Shown: piece after piece, positions 1 through 8,582 of the stretch | How positions within the stretch are numbered: position 1 is the stretch's first letter | How the letters are laid out: each line of letters begins with the position of its first letter | NCBI GenBank assembly: GCA_024278755.1 | Contig: JAJRSO010000066.1 | Coordinates: 1 to 45,105 of the forward strand | DNA length: 45,105 nt | Direction: 5' to 3' | Source of the DNA: Calditrichota bacterium | Lineage (GTDB): Bacteria > Calditrichota > Calditrichia > Calditrichales > Calditrichaceae | Program-made: the position numbers and the translations under genes | Notes under the pieces: model-generated | Seen by the model: only the letters and a program-made list of their open reading frames with translations | What the model was told of the DNA's origin: nothing | The model's database searches: none

Positions 1-362
1 AATTAGGGAGGGGCTTGCCGAAGGTAAGGGGTGGGTAAAAGAAATGTTTAATAATCAAGTCTCAGTTTTTTACTAAATGCACTAACCTTTGATGTACATA
101 GTGCTTTTTAGACATTTGTTACTTTTTAACCGGACACTATTAGTATTCAATGTTAAAATATACCCGGGTCGTTGCCAAATCAGGCCTAAAAACAAACCGT
201 CTATTGTAATTGTAAGGCAGATAAAAAATCGTTTAATTCCGCGTAATAACGGAAGGATGCCAGGCGTTTCATTTTATTCCGCCCTGCAAAGGGTTTATAA
301 AAATATGTTGCGCTATAACTCTCATAACAAAATGTTTTGCAGGCAAAGGATTTTTATCGGAG
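1..362. other. Non-coding left edge
   Basis: No convincing gene is seen here. A short plus-strand frame at 89-382 has no family resemblance and runs into the tail of the opposite-strand membrane gene, so I treat it as chance. The first 45 bases are G-rich and look like generic intergenic sequence. I see no clear terminator for the minus-strand operon that ends at 363. Confidence 0.5.
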
Positions 363-1112
363 TTACATCAATAAACGGATAAGGGCGGCCGGAACCGCCG
401 CCGCCGCAAGAGACAGCAGGGAACCGATTAAAAAATACTGTGCAAATTCCTTTTCTTCCAACCGCTTAAAACGGGCCAGTGATTTAAGCGCGATAATAAT
501 GGCGATACCGCCGAAGTTATTGGATAAAATTAAAAAATAATAAAAGGAACGTTCTAAAATACCGATAATTTTTCCGCGATCTAGTTCGATATCGTCCTTC
601 TGTTTTTGCGGCGTATCCGTTTCCGGAGCAACCGGAATACTGTTTAATACCAGACGGATAAACAGGGTAGACTCCTTCAGGATAAACAGATAGCCGAGCA
701 TAATGAGTAAAACCATATCTGCCGAGGCTCCGGATAAATAAAACAGAGGAACAACGGTTTTCAGAAATTGCGTTACGGGATTGGGCAGGGCCGGGATACC
801 GAAATGGATCTTTTGGAGCAGCCAGGGCCACAAAACGACTGCCTGCGTTATTTGCGCCAGATAAAGCCGTCCGCTCTGTTTGTCTTTGGGAAACCGGAGA
901 TATGAATCCGCTAAGATCATCAGTCCGTTAAAGAGGAATAAAATAACGGCGGTAAGTATATTCTGTACGAGCAGAAAACTCCAGAATCCCCAACCAATTC
1001 GTTTTAGAATATCTCCTGTTTGCCTTTTTTCAAAAGAAACTACGCTGTTTGGATCGAGAAAAAGCAACCGCCCGGAAAAATAGATTAATAACAGAATTAA
1101 CTCATTTCGCAT
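363..1112 (-). CDS. DUF3307-type multi-pass membrane protein
   Basis: A protein of 249 residues with several hydrophobic segments (about residues 3-20, 43-70, 88-100, 115-150 and near the C-terminus). The last 75 residues, with GKIIGILER followed by an asparagine-glycine helix and a KSLARFKRLEEKEFAQYFLIG stretch, match what I know of the C-terminal part of DUF3307 membrane proteins. The usual N-terminal histidine/aspartate signature of DUF3307 is not obvious, so the N-terminus may have diverged. It starts two bases after the satD stop, which implies translational coupling. DUF3307 genes commonly pair with satD. The biochemical role is unknown; a membrane partner of SatD is an inference. Confidence 0.6.
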   Translation of the reverse strand: MRNELILLLIYFSGRLLFLDPNSVVSFEKRQTGDILKRIGWGFWSFLLVQNILTAVILFLFNGLMILADSYLRFPKDKQSGRLYLAQITQAVVLWPWLLQKIHFGIPALPNPVTQFLKTVVPLFYLSGASADMVLLIMLGYLFILKESTLFIRLVLNSIPVAPETDTPQKQKDDIELDRGKIIGILERSFYYFLILSNNFGGIAIIIALKSLARFKRLEEKEFAQYFLIGSLLSLAAAAVPAALIRLLM

Positions 1113-1114
1113 TG

Positions 1115-1747
1115 TTATTCTCCCTGCAATAGCCTGTTTATTTCATCCTGGATTAATAGATGTGTTTGCCGGATAAGACGAAAAGCAGGCGCATTGATAT
1201 GTTGTGAAACGGCCGATTGACTCATAGACACGCTGCGGGCGATCTCTTTTTGTGTAACTCTTTTACAGTACAGATGCAGGATGGTGTGTTTTTCCGGAGG
1301 CCAGCTTTTTGTACTGATGTCGATCCAGTTTAATAAAACATTTATGCGTTTGTCAATAACGGGATCTCCGCAGATAAATCCATAGCGCGTTTTCGTTTTG
1401 CGGGCCTGTTCGATAGACGTTCTGGCATTGTGGAAGGCCGGCCCGTCCATTCCGATTGCCGCCTGGTAATTGATTGCGGTGCTAATGGCTCCGATTCCAA
1501 AACCGTAGCGCAGCGTCACCGTTTTTAAGGATTGTTCGATTTCATACAAAAGGGCAAAAAGGTGAGAGGGCTCTTTTAATACGGCCTGAAATTCATCGCC
1601 GATGGTCACCGTGAGCGGCGATACAATGTGTTGCGCATACCGTTTTTGTACGGTGCTTAACGCGGCTGAAAATTTTTTTTGCAGGACGGATCGGTTCTCT
1701 AACTTGCGTGAGCCAATCATATCTCAGATGATGGTAAAATAAAGCAT
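1115..1747 (-). pseudogene. satD: SatD-family regulator with in-frame TGA near its start
   Basis: From an ATG at 1747 the frame reads MLYFTII, a TGA at 1726-1724, then DMIGSRKL and about 200 further residues. SatD proteins normally begin with a strand ending Gly-Asp-hydrophobic-x-x-Ser-Arg, so the TGA sits where glycine (GGA) is expected. One G-to-T change explains it. A restart at the ATG at 1720 would give 201 residues but would lose the first strand and the conserved aspartate. Other visible features are VTIGDEFQ, resembling the metal-binding hairpin of cyclase-like folds, and a C-terminal helix-turn-helix (QKEIARSVSMSQSAVSQHI). It is followed at once by the DUF3307 gene. The three dyads at 1779-1855 lie just upstream. 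Family assignment is fairly sure. Whether the stop is real or a base-call error cannot be told from one sequence. Confidence 0.7.
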
Positions 1748-1778
1748 AACTATATCCGCATCTGGTGTTTGGGTTAAA

Positions 1779-1855
1779 TATAAGTGTTTAACTTATAAAT
1801 AGCAAAATATAAGTAAAAGACTTATATATGGTAAATTATAAGTAAATAGCTTATA
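1779..1855. promoter_or_regulatory. Three 29-bp-spaced dyads, probable operator array
   Basis: There are three inverted repeats: TATAAGT-5-ACTTATA at 1779-1797, the same arms at 1808-1826 (extendable to 8 bp) and TATAAGT-5-GCTTATA at 1837-1855. Their centres are 1788, 1817 and 1846, exactly 29 bp apart. They lie between the polymerase gene and satD and begin over the polymerase stop codon. SatD carries a helix-turn-helix, so autoregulation is the natural guess; this is inference. I noticed no further copy elsewhere in the window. Confidence 0.65.
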
Positions 1856-4800
1856 TTGCGTGCGCTTCTTCCAGTTTTCCCTGCAGAGTCTCTTTATCCA
1901 GTTCCAGCCGCTCGAGGCGTTCGGCAATCAGGTTGGCTTCGCCGGGAAGACGCGACTGTATTTTCCCTGTTACGAGATAGGGGCCGTGGCTGCGGATTAA
2001 ATGGCCGTAACGCATATAGGTTTTGGGGAAAAGCACCGCTTCGCACAGCCAGTATTCATCTTCTAAGGTTAAAAATTTCATAAATTGATTTTTGGTCGTT
2101 TCCACCCGCCGCGAGGTGACCAGCCAGCCACAAAAGCGCACGGTTTTATTTTTGGATTCTTCCAGATCGGTGGATCGAATTACCTTTAAGTTCCTGATTT
2201 CTTTTCTGAATAAAAACAAGGGGTGCGCGCTGACGGCAAAATCCAGAATTTCCATTTCATTTAAAATTTTCTGAAAACGGTTAAACGGCTGCAAACCCGT
2301 GTTTTCGGTTAAATAGCGTACGACCGCTGTTTTTTTATTGTTCTTAAAATACAACTGATTTGTCAGAAGCAGTGCGGGAGCATTGGGGTGAAGGGATTCC
2401 AGCGCCCCGGCTTTAATCAGGTGGCGCGTTTCTTTTTCACCGGCGCGGCTGCGTTGCATAAAATCAAAGAAGTCGGTAAACTTTCGTTTGGCCCGTTCGG
2501 ATAGAATGCGTTTTATGGTCGTGCGGGTTAATTCGGCTACCGGGCTGAGTCCGGTGCGGATGCTTCCGTTTTCGCAGCTGAAATCCCGCTGTGAGCGGTT
2601 GACGTCCGGCGGAAGCAGGGGAATGCCCATACGCCGTGTCTCTTCGATATAGGCCGCGCGCGCGTAAAAGCCGCCCTGATTGTTGAGCACCGCGCACATA
2701 TATTCCAGCGGAAAATAGTACTTTAAAAAGGCGGTTTGATAGGCGACGGCGCCATAGGTGGCGGAATGCGCTTTGTTAAAACCGTATCCCGCAAACTGCG
2801 CTAAAAACCGCCAGATAGTGTCGGCCTGTTCCGGGCTTAGTTTGTTGCGCAATGCGCCGCTGATAAAAGACTGGCGGATATTCAGAAACTCTTGTTTATC
2901 GCGTGTTTTGGTCATCGCCCGGCGCAGCATATCGGCCTGCCCCAAACCGAATCCCGCGCTAAAATGGGCCACCTGCAGCACTTGTTCCTGATAGATGATA
3001 ACGCCGTAGGTATCGTCCAGCGCCGGCGCCAGGGAAGGATGAATATGATGCACCGCTTCCAGCCCGGCCCGCCGTTTGATATAGATCTCTTTCATACCGC
3101 TGCCCGAAGCGCCCGGACGAATTAGCGCCACGGCGGCGATGACATCTTCGACATTTTCAACTTTCATCTTTTTAAGCAGGCCGCGCATACCCGGACTTTC
3201 CAATTGAAAACAGCCCATTGTGTTACCGGAACGGATCAGCGCCGTGACCTGGGCATCGTTTTCGGGAATGGCGCGCAAATCCAGCGGGGAGAGTTCCAGA
3301 CTGTTTTTCAGCAAAAGTTCCCGCCGCATCTTTTGCGCCTGATCATCCCGCCGTAAACCCTGTCGAATCACCTGTGCGGCGCGGCGCACGGCCTGCAATG
3401 TTTCGGTGACGATGGTCAGCGAACGCACACCGAGCAGATCAATTTTAACCAGCCCCAGTTTCTGGATGGAATGCATATCGTACTGGGTGATCAAAATTCC
3501 TTTTCCGGCTTCTTCGAGCGGCGCGTAGTTGCTAATGTGCCCGGGTGCGATGACAATCCCGCCGGGGTGGACGGACAGGTGCCGCGGAAAACCGGCAATG
3601 CGCCGGGCCGTGCCCAGAATCTCCTCGTACAAATTCAAATTGTAGCGCAGCTCTTTCAGTTCGGGCAGGCCAAACGTTTTAGCCGTATCGCGTACGGCCG
3701 AGCGGGTTTGGAAAGTGTTGAAAGTACAAATCATCGCCGTACGTTCCCGGCCAAAGGTGTCGTACACATATTCGATAACCTTGTCGCGGCTTTTCCAGCA
3801 GATATCCAAATCGATGTCCGGCGGATCGCTGCGTTCAGGATTCATAAAGCGCTCGAAATAAAGATTGTGACGGATGGGATCGACCTGAGTGATTTCCAAA
3901 ACGTAGGAGACCAGGCTGTCGGCGGCAGACCCGCGACCCACACAGGGGATATGTTCCTTCCGGCAGAAATCGACGATATTTTTAACGATTAAAAAATATT
4001 CCGAAAAACCCAGGTCGTGAATGGTTTTGATCTCATATTCCAGCCGGGAAATCACCGCGTTGGTTAGCGGCCGGCAGCGCCGGGAAGCGCCGTCGAAACA
4101 GAGTTTCCAGAGTCGGGAGAAACCGGTTTCACCTTTGGGTAAATCCAGCGAAGGGAAGACCGGGGTGTTCAGTTTAAATTCAAACCGGCAGGCATTGGCA
4201 ATTCGAATGGTATTTTGAACGGCTTCCGGAAAAGCATTAAATACCTCCAGCATCTGAGCGGGACTTTTAAAAAACTGCTCGGAATTGCCGGCCGTCGTTA
4301 TTTTATCGGTCACACAATTGGCGTCGATGGCGTGCAGGGTGCGGCGCAGCCTCCAATCGTGGCTGTGGATGAAATGAACGTCGTTCGTGGCCACCAGCGG
4401 AATGCCCGTTTCGGCGGCCATATCCCGCAGGCGGATATTGAATAAGAGATCCTCTGTCGAAAAGCGCTGCATCTCGAGGTAAAAATCCCCGCTAAACAAA
4501 TCCCGCAGAAAACGAGCCTGACGAATGGCTTCTTCCGTTTTGCGCCGTTTTAACAGATGATAGATATGTCCCTTTTGTCCGCCGGAGAGTCCGATTAATC
4601 CGCCTGTGAAGTTGGTCAGATTTTTTAGATCGAGTTTAAATTTGTTGTGACCGCCATCCCGCCGGCCCTGTGAAATCAGTGTGCACAAATTGCGGTAACC
4701 GTTCTCGTTTTTTACCAGCAGTACAAGGGAGTCGTTTTCTTCAACATCCAATTGCGCGCCTATAATGGGTTTAACACCCACCTCTTTGGCCCGCTGATAA

Positions 4801-4952
4801 AATTCCACTGCGCCGTATAACCCGTTATGATCGGTTAAGGCCAGGGCGCGCATTCCGGCCCGCTTTGCTGCCGTAAGCAGTTCTTTCGGCGAGGGGACGC
4901 CATCGAGCAGACTGTAGTAACTATGGGTGTGTAGATGTACAAATGGCGGCAT
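1851..4952 (-). CDS. dnaE: DNA polymerase III alpha subunit, short error-prone (DnaE2-like) type
   Basis: This is a C-family polymerase of 1033 residues, clearly shorter than replicative DnaE1. The N-terminal PHP domain starts with HLHTHSYYSLLDG (residues 6-18) and has TDHNGLYG. The palm has GRGSAADS, the catalytic PDIDLDI near residue 377 and the third acidic site in KIDLLG near residue 503. A C-terminal OB-fold spans about 930-1000. The wording NNQGGFYARAAYIEE and the PPDVN stretch resemble DnaE2/ImuC translesion polymerases, but no imuA or imuB neighbour is seen. I chose the ATG at 4952 because AGGA lies about seven bases upstream and the PHP motif follows directly. An in-frame start at 5024 would add 24 unlikely residues. 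The gene has its own upstream region and is followed by satD. Confidence 0.85.
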   Translation of the reverse strand: MPPFVHLHTHSYYSLLDGVPSPKELLTAAKRAGMRALALTDHNGLYGAVEFYQRAKEVGVKPIIGAQLDVEENDSLVLLVKNENGYRNLCTLISQGRRDGGHNKFKLDLKNLTNFTGGLIGLSGGQKGHIYHLLKRRKTEEAIRQARFLRDLFSGDFYLEMQRFSTEDLLFNIRLRDMAAETGIPLVATNDVHFIHSHDWRLRRTLHAIDANCVTDKITTAGNSEQFFKSPAQMLEVFNAFPEAVQNTIRIANACRFEFKLNTPVFPSLDLPKGETGFSRLWKLCFDGASRRCRPLTNAVISRLEYEIKTIHDLGFSEYFLIVKNIVDFCRKEHIPCVGRGSAADSLVSYVLEITQVDPIRHNLYFERFMNPERSDPPDIDLDICWKSRDKVIEYVYDTFGRERTAMICTFNTFQTRSAVRDTAKTFGLPELKELRYNLNLYEEILGTARRIAGFPRHLSVHPGGIVIAPGHISNYAPLEEAGKGILITQYDMHSIQKLGLVKIDLLGVRSLTIVTETLQAVRRAAQVIRQGLRRDDQAQKMRRELLLKNSLELSPLDLRAIPENDAQVTALIRSGNTMGCFQLESPGMRGLLKKMKVENVEDVIAAVALIRPGASGSGMKEIYIKRRAGLEAVHHIHPSLAPALDDTYGVIIYQEQVLQVAHFSAGFGLGQADMLRRAMTKTRDKQEFLNIRQSFISGALRNKLSPEQADTIWRFLAQFAGYGFNKAHSATYGAVAYQTAFLKYYFPLEYMCAVLNNQGGFYARAAYIEETRRMGIPLLPPDVNRSQRDFSCENGSIRTGLSPVAELTRTTIKRILSERAKRKFTDFFDFMQRSRAGEKETRHLIKAGALESLHPNAPALLLTNQLYFKNNKKTAVVRYLTENTGLQPFNRFQKILNEMEILDFAVSAHPLFLFRKEIRNLKVIRSTDLEESKNKTVRFCGWLVTSRRVETTKNQFMKFLTLEDEYWLCEAVLFPKTYMRYGHLIRSHGPYLVTGKIQSRLPGEANLIAERLERLELDKETLQGKLEEAHAI

Positions 4953-5028
4953 CGGGTCCTTTTTTTTTGATATAGGTACAAACGTACACCAATATAGGAA
5001 ATTTAGCGGAAGATGCAATTCCAAAAAT

Positions 5029-5234
5029 CGCTACGAAGTCTAAAAAGATTCGTAGCGTTGTTGGCTGCGTTTTTTTCACGAAGAGACAGGAAGGCAAACG
5101 CAACGTCATTCCGTCCCGCAAGCGGGCTCCGGGGCAAAGAACCTTTGTCATTAGTGTGGTTGGCCTTTATCTCCCGCAACACGTTCCTTTCAGGATGACA
5201 ATCGGTTTGACATTTGTCTAACGCAGCCACAACT
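5029..5234. repeat. Intergenic palindromic element (MITE/REP-like)
   Basis: A non-coding block between the divergent dnaE and tetR genes. It opens with a perfect 9-bp hairpin (CGCTACGAA at 5029-5037 with TTCGTAGCG at 5049-5057). Its ends then carry an imperfect inverted repeat, TTGGCTGCGTT near 5061-5071 against AACGCAGCCAC at 5219-5229. An inner CCCGC-AA-GCGGG dyad lies near 5116. Frames on both strands are open but have no protein-like content. It looks like a dispersed non-autonomous repeat. Confidence 0.5.
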
Positions 5235-5238
5235 TTTA

Positions 5239-5294
5239 TTCCCAATTCCCAATTCCCAATTCCCAATTCCCAATTCCCAATTCCCAATTCCCAA
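5239..5294. repeat. Perfect heptanucleotide repeat, (TTCCCAA)x8
   Basis: Eight uninterrupted copies of TTCCCAA (56 bp), followed by a decaying unit. The same unit in other phase (CAATTCC/CAATTCT) recurs inside the capF-like gene at 43906-43940. Confidence 0.95.
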
Positions 5295-5298
5295 CTCC

Positions 5299-5322
5299 TG
5301 GTGACTGAGCCTGTCGAAGTCC
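5299..5322. repeat. Short intergenic repeat containing GAGCCTGTCGAAGTC
   Basis: A 24-bp phrase containing GACTGAGCCTGTCGAAGTCC. I recognise this phrase from the intergenic regions of many unrelated bacterial genomes. It is non-coding and adjoins the heptamer array. Confidence 0.35.
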
Positions 5323-5365
5323 AATTCCCGATTTTTTTCTTGAATACTATAGTTCTTCTTTATAA

Positions 5366-5385
5366 ATTGGACTACCCAGTCGAAA
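5366..5385. promoter_or_regulatory. Candidate TetR operator
   Basis: An imperfect palindrome with the core GACT-ACCC-AGTC at 5370-5381. It begins 21 bases upstream of the tetR start codon and overlaps the end of a TATAAA-like box at 5361-5366. TetR regulators of efflux operons often repress their own promoter through such sites. Assignment is by position and symmetry only. Confidence 0.4.
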
Positions 5386-5386
5386 A

Positions 5387-6031
5387 ATGAACGGACTGTC
5401 TACTATGGCAAAAGAAGACCGTAAACAGCGCGAACGCAGCGCTCGGATTGACCTTATCCTTTCCGCCGCCGCACGGGTTTTTGCCCGCAGCGGTTACCAT
5501 CAGGCCAGTATGGATTTGATTGCCGAAGAGGCCGAACTGGGCAAATCCACACTCTATTATTACTATAAAAGCAAAGATGAACTTTTACTGGCGATTCTGT
5601 CATCGGGCCTTTTAAATTTTTTCAATTCCCTCGAACAGGATTTTAAGCGGCGCAGCAATCCTCTGGAACAGATTCGAAGCGTGATTAGGCAAAGCGTGGT
5701 TTTCTTTGAGGAAAACCCGGACTATTTCAAACTCTACCTCTACCTGAATGCCCATCCTGCGTTTCAGGAACGTATTTATCAAAGCCTGCATCCGTTGCTG
5801 ACCACCAAACTGAAGCTGATTCGGGGCGCTTTTGAAGAGGCGCGGGCCGAGGGTAATCTGAAAGAAATTCCGTTACCAATGATGTTGCGCGCCTTCGGCG
5901 CCCTGGTAATGGGAATGGGTATTTTTCCGGTCGGTAAAAGGAAAAGCGGGGAATTGGAAGAAAAGGCCAAATGGCTGGAAGAAATCTTTTTTAATGGAAT
6001 CGCCGCACCAAACAGGAATTCATCGCAATGA
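5387..6031 (+). CDS. TetR/AcrR-family transcriptional regulator
   Basis: A protein of 214 residues. The N-terminal DNA-binding domain (about residues 20-65) has the AcrR wording [20 protein letters not shown] followed by [19 protein letters not shown]. The rest is a helical ligand/dimer domain. A second possible start is the ATG at 5405; neither has a strong ribosome site. The stop overlaps the start of the exporter gene (ATGA), so regulator and transporter are translated together. It probably controls the four-gene export operon in response to an amphiphilic ligand. The ligand is not predictable. Confidence 0.88.
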   Translation: MNGLSTMAKEDRKQRERSARIDLILSAAARVFARSGYHQASMDLIAEEAELGKSTLYYYYKSKDELLLAILSSGLLNFFNSLEQDFKRRSNPLEQIRSVIRQSVVFFEENPDYFKLYLYLNAHPAFQERIYQSLHPLLTTKLKLIRGAFEEARAEGNLKEIPLPMMLRAFGALVMGMGIFPVGKRKSGELEEKAKWLEEIFFNGIAAPNRNSSQ

Positions 6032-8364
6032 AAAACTACACAAAAACAATTACAGAACGGCCCTGGCTGACCATCCTGCTTATTTTTCTGATTACCGTTT
6101 TCTTTGGCTGGAATCTGAAAAATATAAAAATGGACCCGGATATTACCTCGTCGCTGCCTAAAAATATCCCGGCCAAACTTTTATACGACCGGATGAACGA
6201 TATTTTCCCAAGCCGCGATTTTATTCTGATTGCCGTTGAAAGTGACAGCCTTTTTTCCCCGGCTAATCTGCAAACCCTTTTCAAACTCACGGAAGATTTG
6301 GAATCCATCCCGGACGTCTATTCCGTTATGAGCCCCACCAATATCAAGGTGATTCGCGGAACGGAAGAGGGGATGGAAGTAAAAAGCATTTTGGACGCCC
6401 CGCCGCAAAACGCCCGGCAGGTGGAAGCCTACAAACAGGTTTTGTACCACAGCGATTTACCCATCGAAAACATTATTTCCGCCGACCAGAAAATGGCCGG
6501 AATTATGGTGTTCTTAAAAAATACGGTGAAACCCGAAGACGCCGCCGCCGAAGTGATGGCCTTTGTAGATAACGTCGATTCGGAACTGCATATCTACATT
6601 ACGGGCAAACCCATTCTTACCCTCTATCTGGGCCGGGGAATGGGGCGCGATATGGGTGTGTTGTTTCCGATGGTGCTGCTTTTAATTGTGCTGATGCTGT
6701 TTATAAGTTTCCGAAATATCCGCGGCGTTTTACTGCCTTTGGGGGTGGTGTTAATCAGCGTTTTATGGACTATCGGTCTGATGGCCTTTCTCGGCATTCC
6801 CATCAGCCATTCCACTAATATGCTGCCCATTCTGCTGGCCTCAATCGCCGTGGCGGACGGGATTCATATTCTGAATAATTACCTGAATAAAGCGCGCCCC
6901 GGTACGCAGCCGCTGCAGGTGACCCGCGAGGTGATGCAGGATTTAAACAAACCGGTCATCATCACATCCGTTACCACCGCCTTTGGATTTTTAGCCCTTA
7001 ACGCATCCAGTATCGGTTCGGTGGGCGAGCTGGGTATCTTTACGGCGGCGGGTGTTATTTTCGCGATGTTCTTTTCGCTGACCTTTATTCCGGCGGCGCT
7101 GGTTTTGTTGCCCTTACCTAAAAAAGCGCTTAAACAATCCAAATCACGTTGGATGAACCGGGCGGTTACGGCCTACGCGGAATTTTTAATCAGCCGCAAA
7201 TCATGGTTTGCCGTTGCTATTTTACTGATTGTGCTGCTCTCGGTTCTGGGCTTTCCTAAAATCAAACTGGAAAACAATTCCATTGGAAATTTCCCAAAAA
7301 CGCATCCGGCGCGGGTGGATTATGAGCACATTAACGCCCATTTCGCGGGCAGTACCTTTTTAACCGTAATGGTGGAAGGGGACAGCAGCGGTCAGCTCAA
7401 AGAACCGCGCGTTCTGCGGGATATGGCGAAGATGGAAACCTTTTTAAACAGGCAGGAACACGTGGGCGGAACCCTTTCACTGGCCGATTTTATCCGCCGG
7501 ATGAATAAGGTGATGCACGCCGACAGTTCCACATACGACTGTATTCCCGCCGATGAGGAAACGGAAACGGGTGTCGAATGGATACAGGAAAACGGCCGCT
7601 GGATAGAAAAGCAAATCACCTTTAAAGTGCCGGGACGGGCGCTGATTGCCCAGTATCTACAATTGTACGAGATGTCCGGCAAGCCCGATGATTTTGCCAA
7701 CCTCGTGGATTACAAATATAAAACCGGGCGCATCAACGCTTTTATCGATACGGAATCCAGCGGGGTTCTGCACACGTTACACGACGCGGTGCGCGCCTAT
7801 ATAAGAGACCATTTTAACAGCGCCAGGGTGGAACTCACCGGTACTTCCGAACTTTTTCTGGCCATTAACGATTTGGTGGTTAAGGGACAGTTTTACAGTA
7901 TTCTCGTTTCGCTGATTCTGGTGATTCTGGTGACCACCATCCTGTTTCGTTCGTTAGGCTCCGGTTTGCTGAACGTGGTTCCCCTGCTTTTCGCGATGAT
8001 ATTTAATTTCGGATTTATGGGCTGGGCGGCGGTACATCTGAATATTGTAACCATGCTCACCTCGTCCATTGCCATTGGCGTGGGGGTGGATTACGCCGTG
8101 CATCTGATTCATCGTTACCGGGTGCAGGATGATCATCGTGCGGTGGCTGAACGGGTGAAACGGGCCCTGGAACAGGCCGGCGTGCCCATTCTGCTTAACG
8201 CGCTTACCGTGGGGCTGGGATTTGCCATCCTCAGTTTTTCCATTTTCGCCGGCGTTAAACATATGGGAATTCTTATTTCCATTGCGATGTTCACATCCTG
8301 CTTCGGGGCCGTTGCCATTTTGCCGGTGTTATTTTTATATTTCGGGGAAAAGAAGAACGTCTAA
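6028..8364 (+). CDS. MMPL-type RND-superfamily exporter
   Basis: A protein of 778 residues with two RND repeats. Each repeat has one N-terminal helix (about residues 12-30 and 390-410), a large periplasmic loop and a five-helix bundle. The membrane signatures SIAVADGIHILNNY (first half) and IAIGVGVDYAVHLIHRYR (second half) carry the aspartates expected for proton coupling in MMPL/HAE3-type transporters. It follows tetR with a 4-bp overlap and precedes a LolA-like protein and an outer-membrane barrel. This arrangement suggests movement of a hydrophobic molecule (lipid, hopanoid or similar) across the envelope. The substrate is unknown. Confidence 0.85.
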   Translation: MKNYTKTITERPWLTILLIFLITVFFGWNLKNIKMDPDITSSLPKNIPAKLLYDRMNDIFPSRDFILIAVESDSLFSPANLQTLFKLTEDLESIPDVYSVMSPTNIKVIRGTEEGMEVKSILDAPPQNARQVEAYKQVLYHSDLPIENIISADQKMAGIMVFLKNTVKPEDAAAEVMAFVDNVDSELHIYITGKPILTLYLGRGMGRDMGVLFPMVLLLIVLMLFISFRNIRGVLLPLGVVLISVLWTIGLMAFLGIPISHSTNMLPILLASIAVADGIHILNNYLNKARPGTQPLQVTREVMQDLNKPVIITSVTTAFGFLALNASSIGSVGELGIFTAAGVIFAMFFSLTFIPAALVLLPLPKKALKQSKSRWMNRAVTAYAEFLISRKSWFAVAILLIVLLSVLGFPKIKLENNSIGNFPKTHPARVDYEHINAHFAGSTFLTVMVEGDSSGQLKEPRVLRDMAKMETFLNRQEHVGGTLSLADFIRRMNKVMHADSSTYDCIPADEETETGVEWIQENGRWIEKQITFKVPGRALIAQYLQLYEMSGKPDDFANLVDYKYKTGRINAFIDTESSGVLHTLHDAVRAYIRDHFNSARVELTGTSELFLAINDLVVKGQFYSILVSLILVILVTTILFRSLGSGLLNVVPLLFAMIFNFGFMGWAAVHLNIVTMLTSSIAIGVGVDYAVHLIHRYRVQDDHRAVAERVKRALEQAGVPILLNALTVGLGFAILSFSIFAGVKHMGILISIAMFTSCFGAVAILPVLFLYFGEKKNV

Positions 8365-8480
8365 AAACGTCGTTTCAAAACAGGCTAATAAAATAATCAT
8401 AGAGAAAACATAAAAACAAAATTCGGCTCATTTATTTTATACGCATTCGTGTTGTTTCGACCAAGTGTCGGCTGTTTTAA

Positions 8481-8511
8481 CTAATCCGCGTTAATCTGTG
8501 AAAATTAGCGG
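8481..8511. repeat. Copy of the ATCCGCG/AATCTGTG intergenic repeat
   Basis: A short non-coding phrase (ATCCGCGTTAATCTGTG) within the 218-bp gap between the exporter and lipoprotein-sorting genes. Related phrases occur near 17706-17757, 34923-35045, 43255-43310, 44474-44520 and 44966-45105. Confidence 0.4.
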
Positions 8512-8582
8512 CAACTTGTTTTTACATGCTGTTTAGAAAGAAACGTCTTTTTGATGCCGCTTACAAGAGAAAGGAATAAATC

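Noticed and set aside
89-382. Plus-strand frame of 97 codons at the left edge
   Set aside because: It has no recognisable family, no ribosome site, and overlaps the opposite-strand gene.
1779-1855. Mini CRISPR array (29-bp period)
   Set aside because: The period is that of palindromes with about 10 bases between them; there are no unique spacers and no cas genes.
3471-3992. Plus-strand open frame of 173 codons
   Set aside because: It is antisense to the dnaE polymerase domain and has no family resemblance.
5003-5287. Minus-strand frame with a GIGNWEL repeat
   Set aside because: It is a translation of the heptamer array and the palindromic element, with no real protein content.
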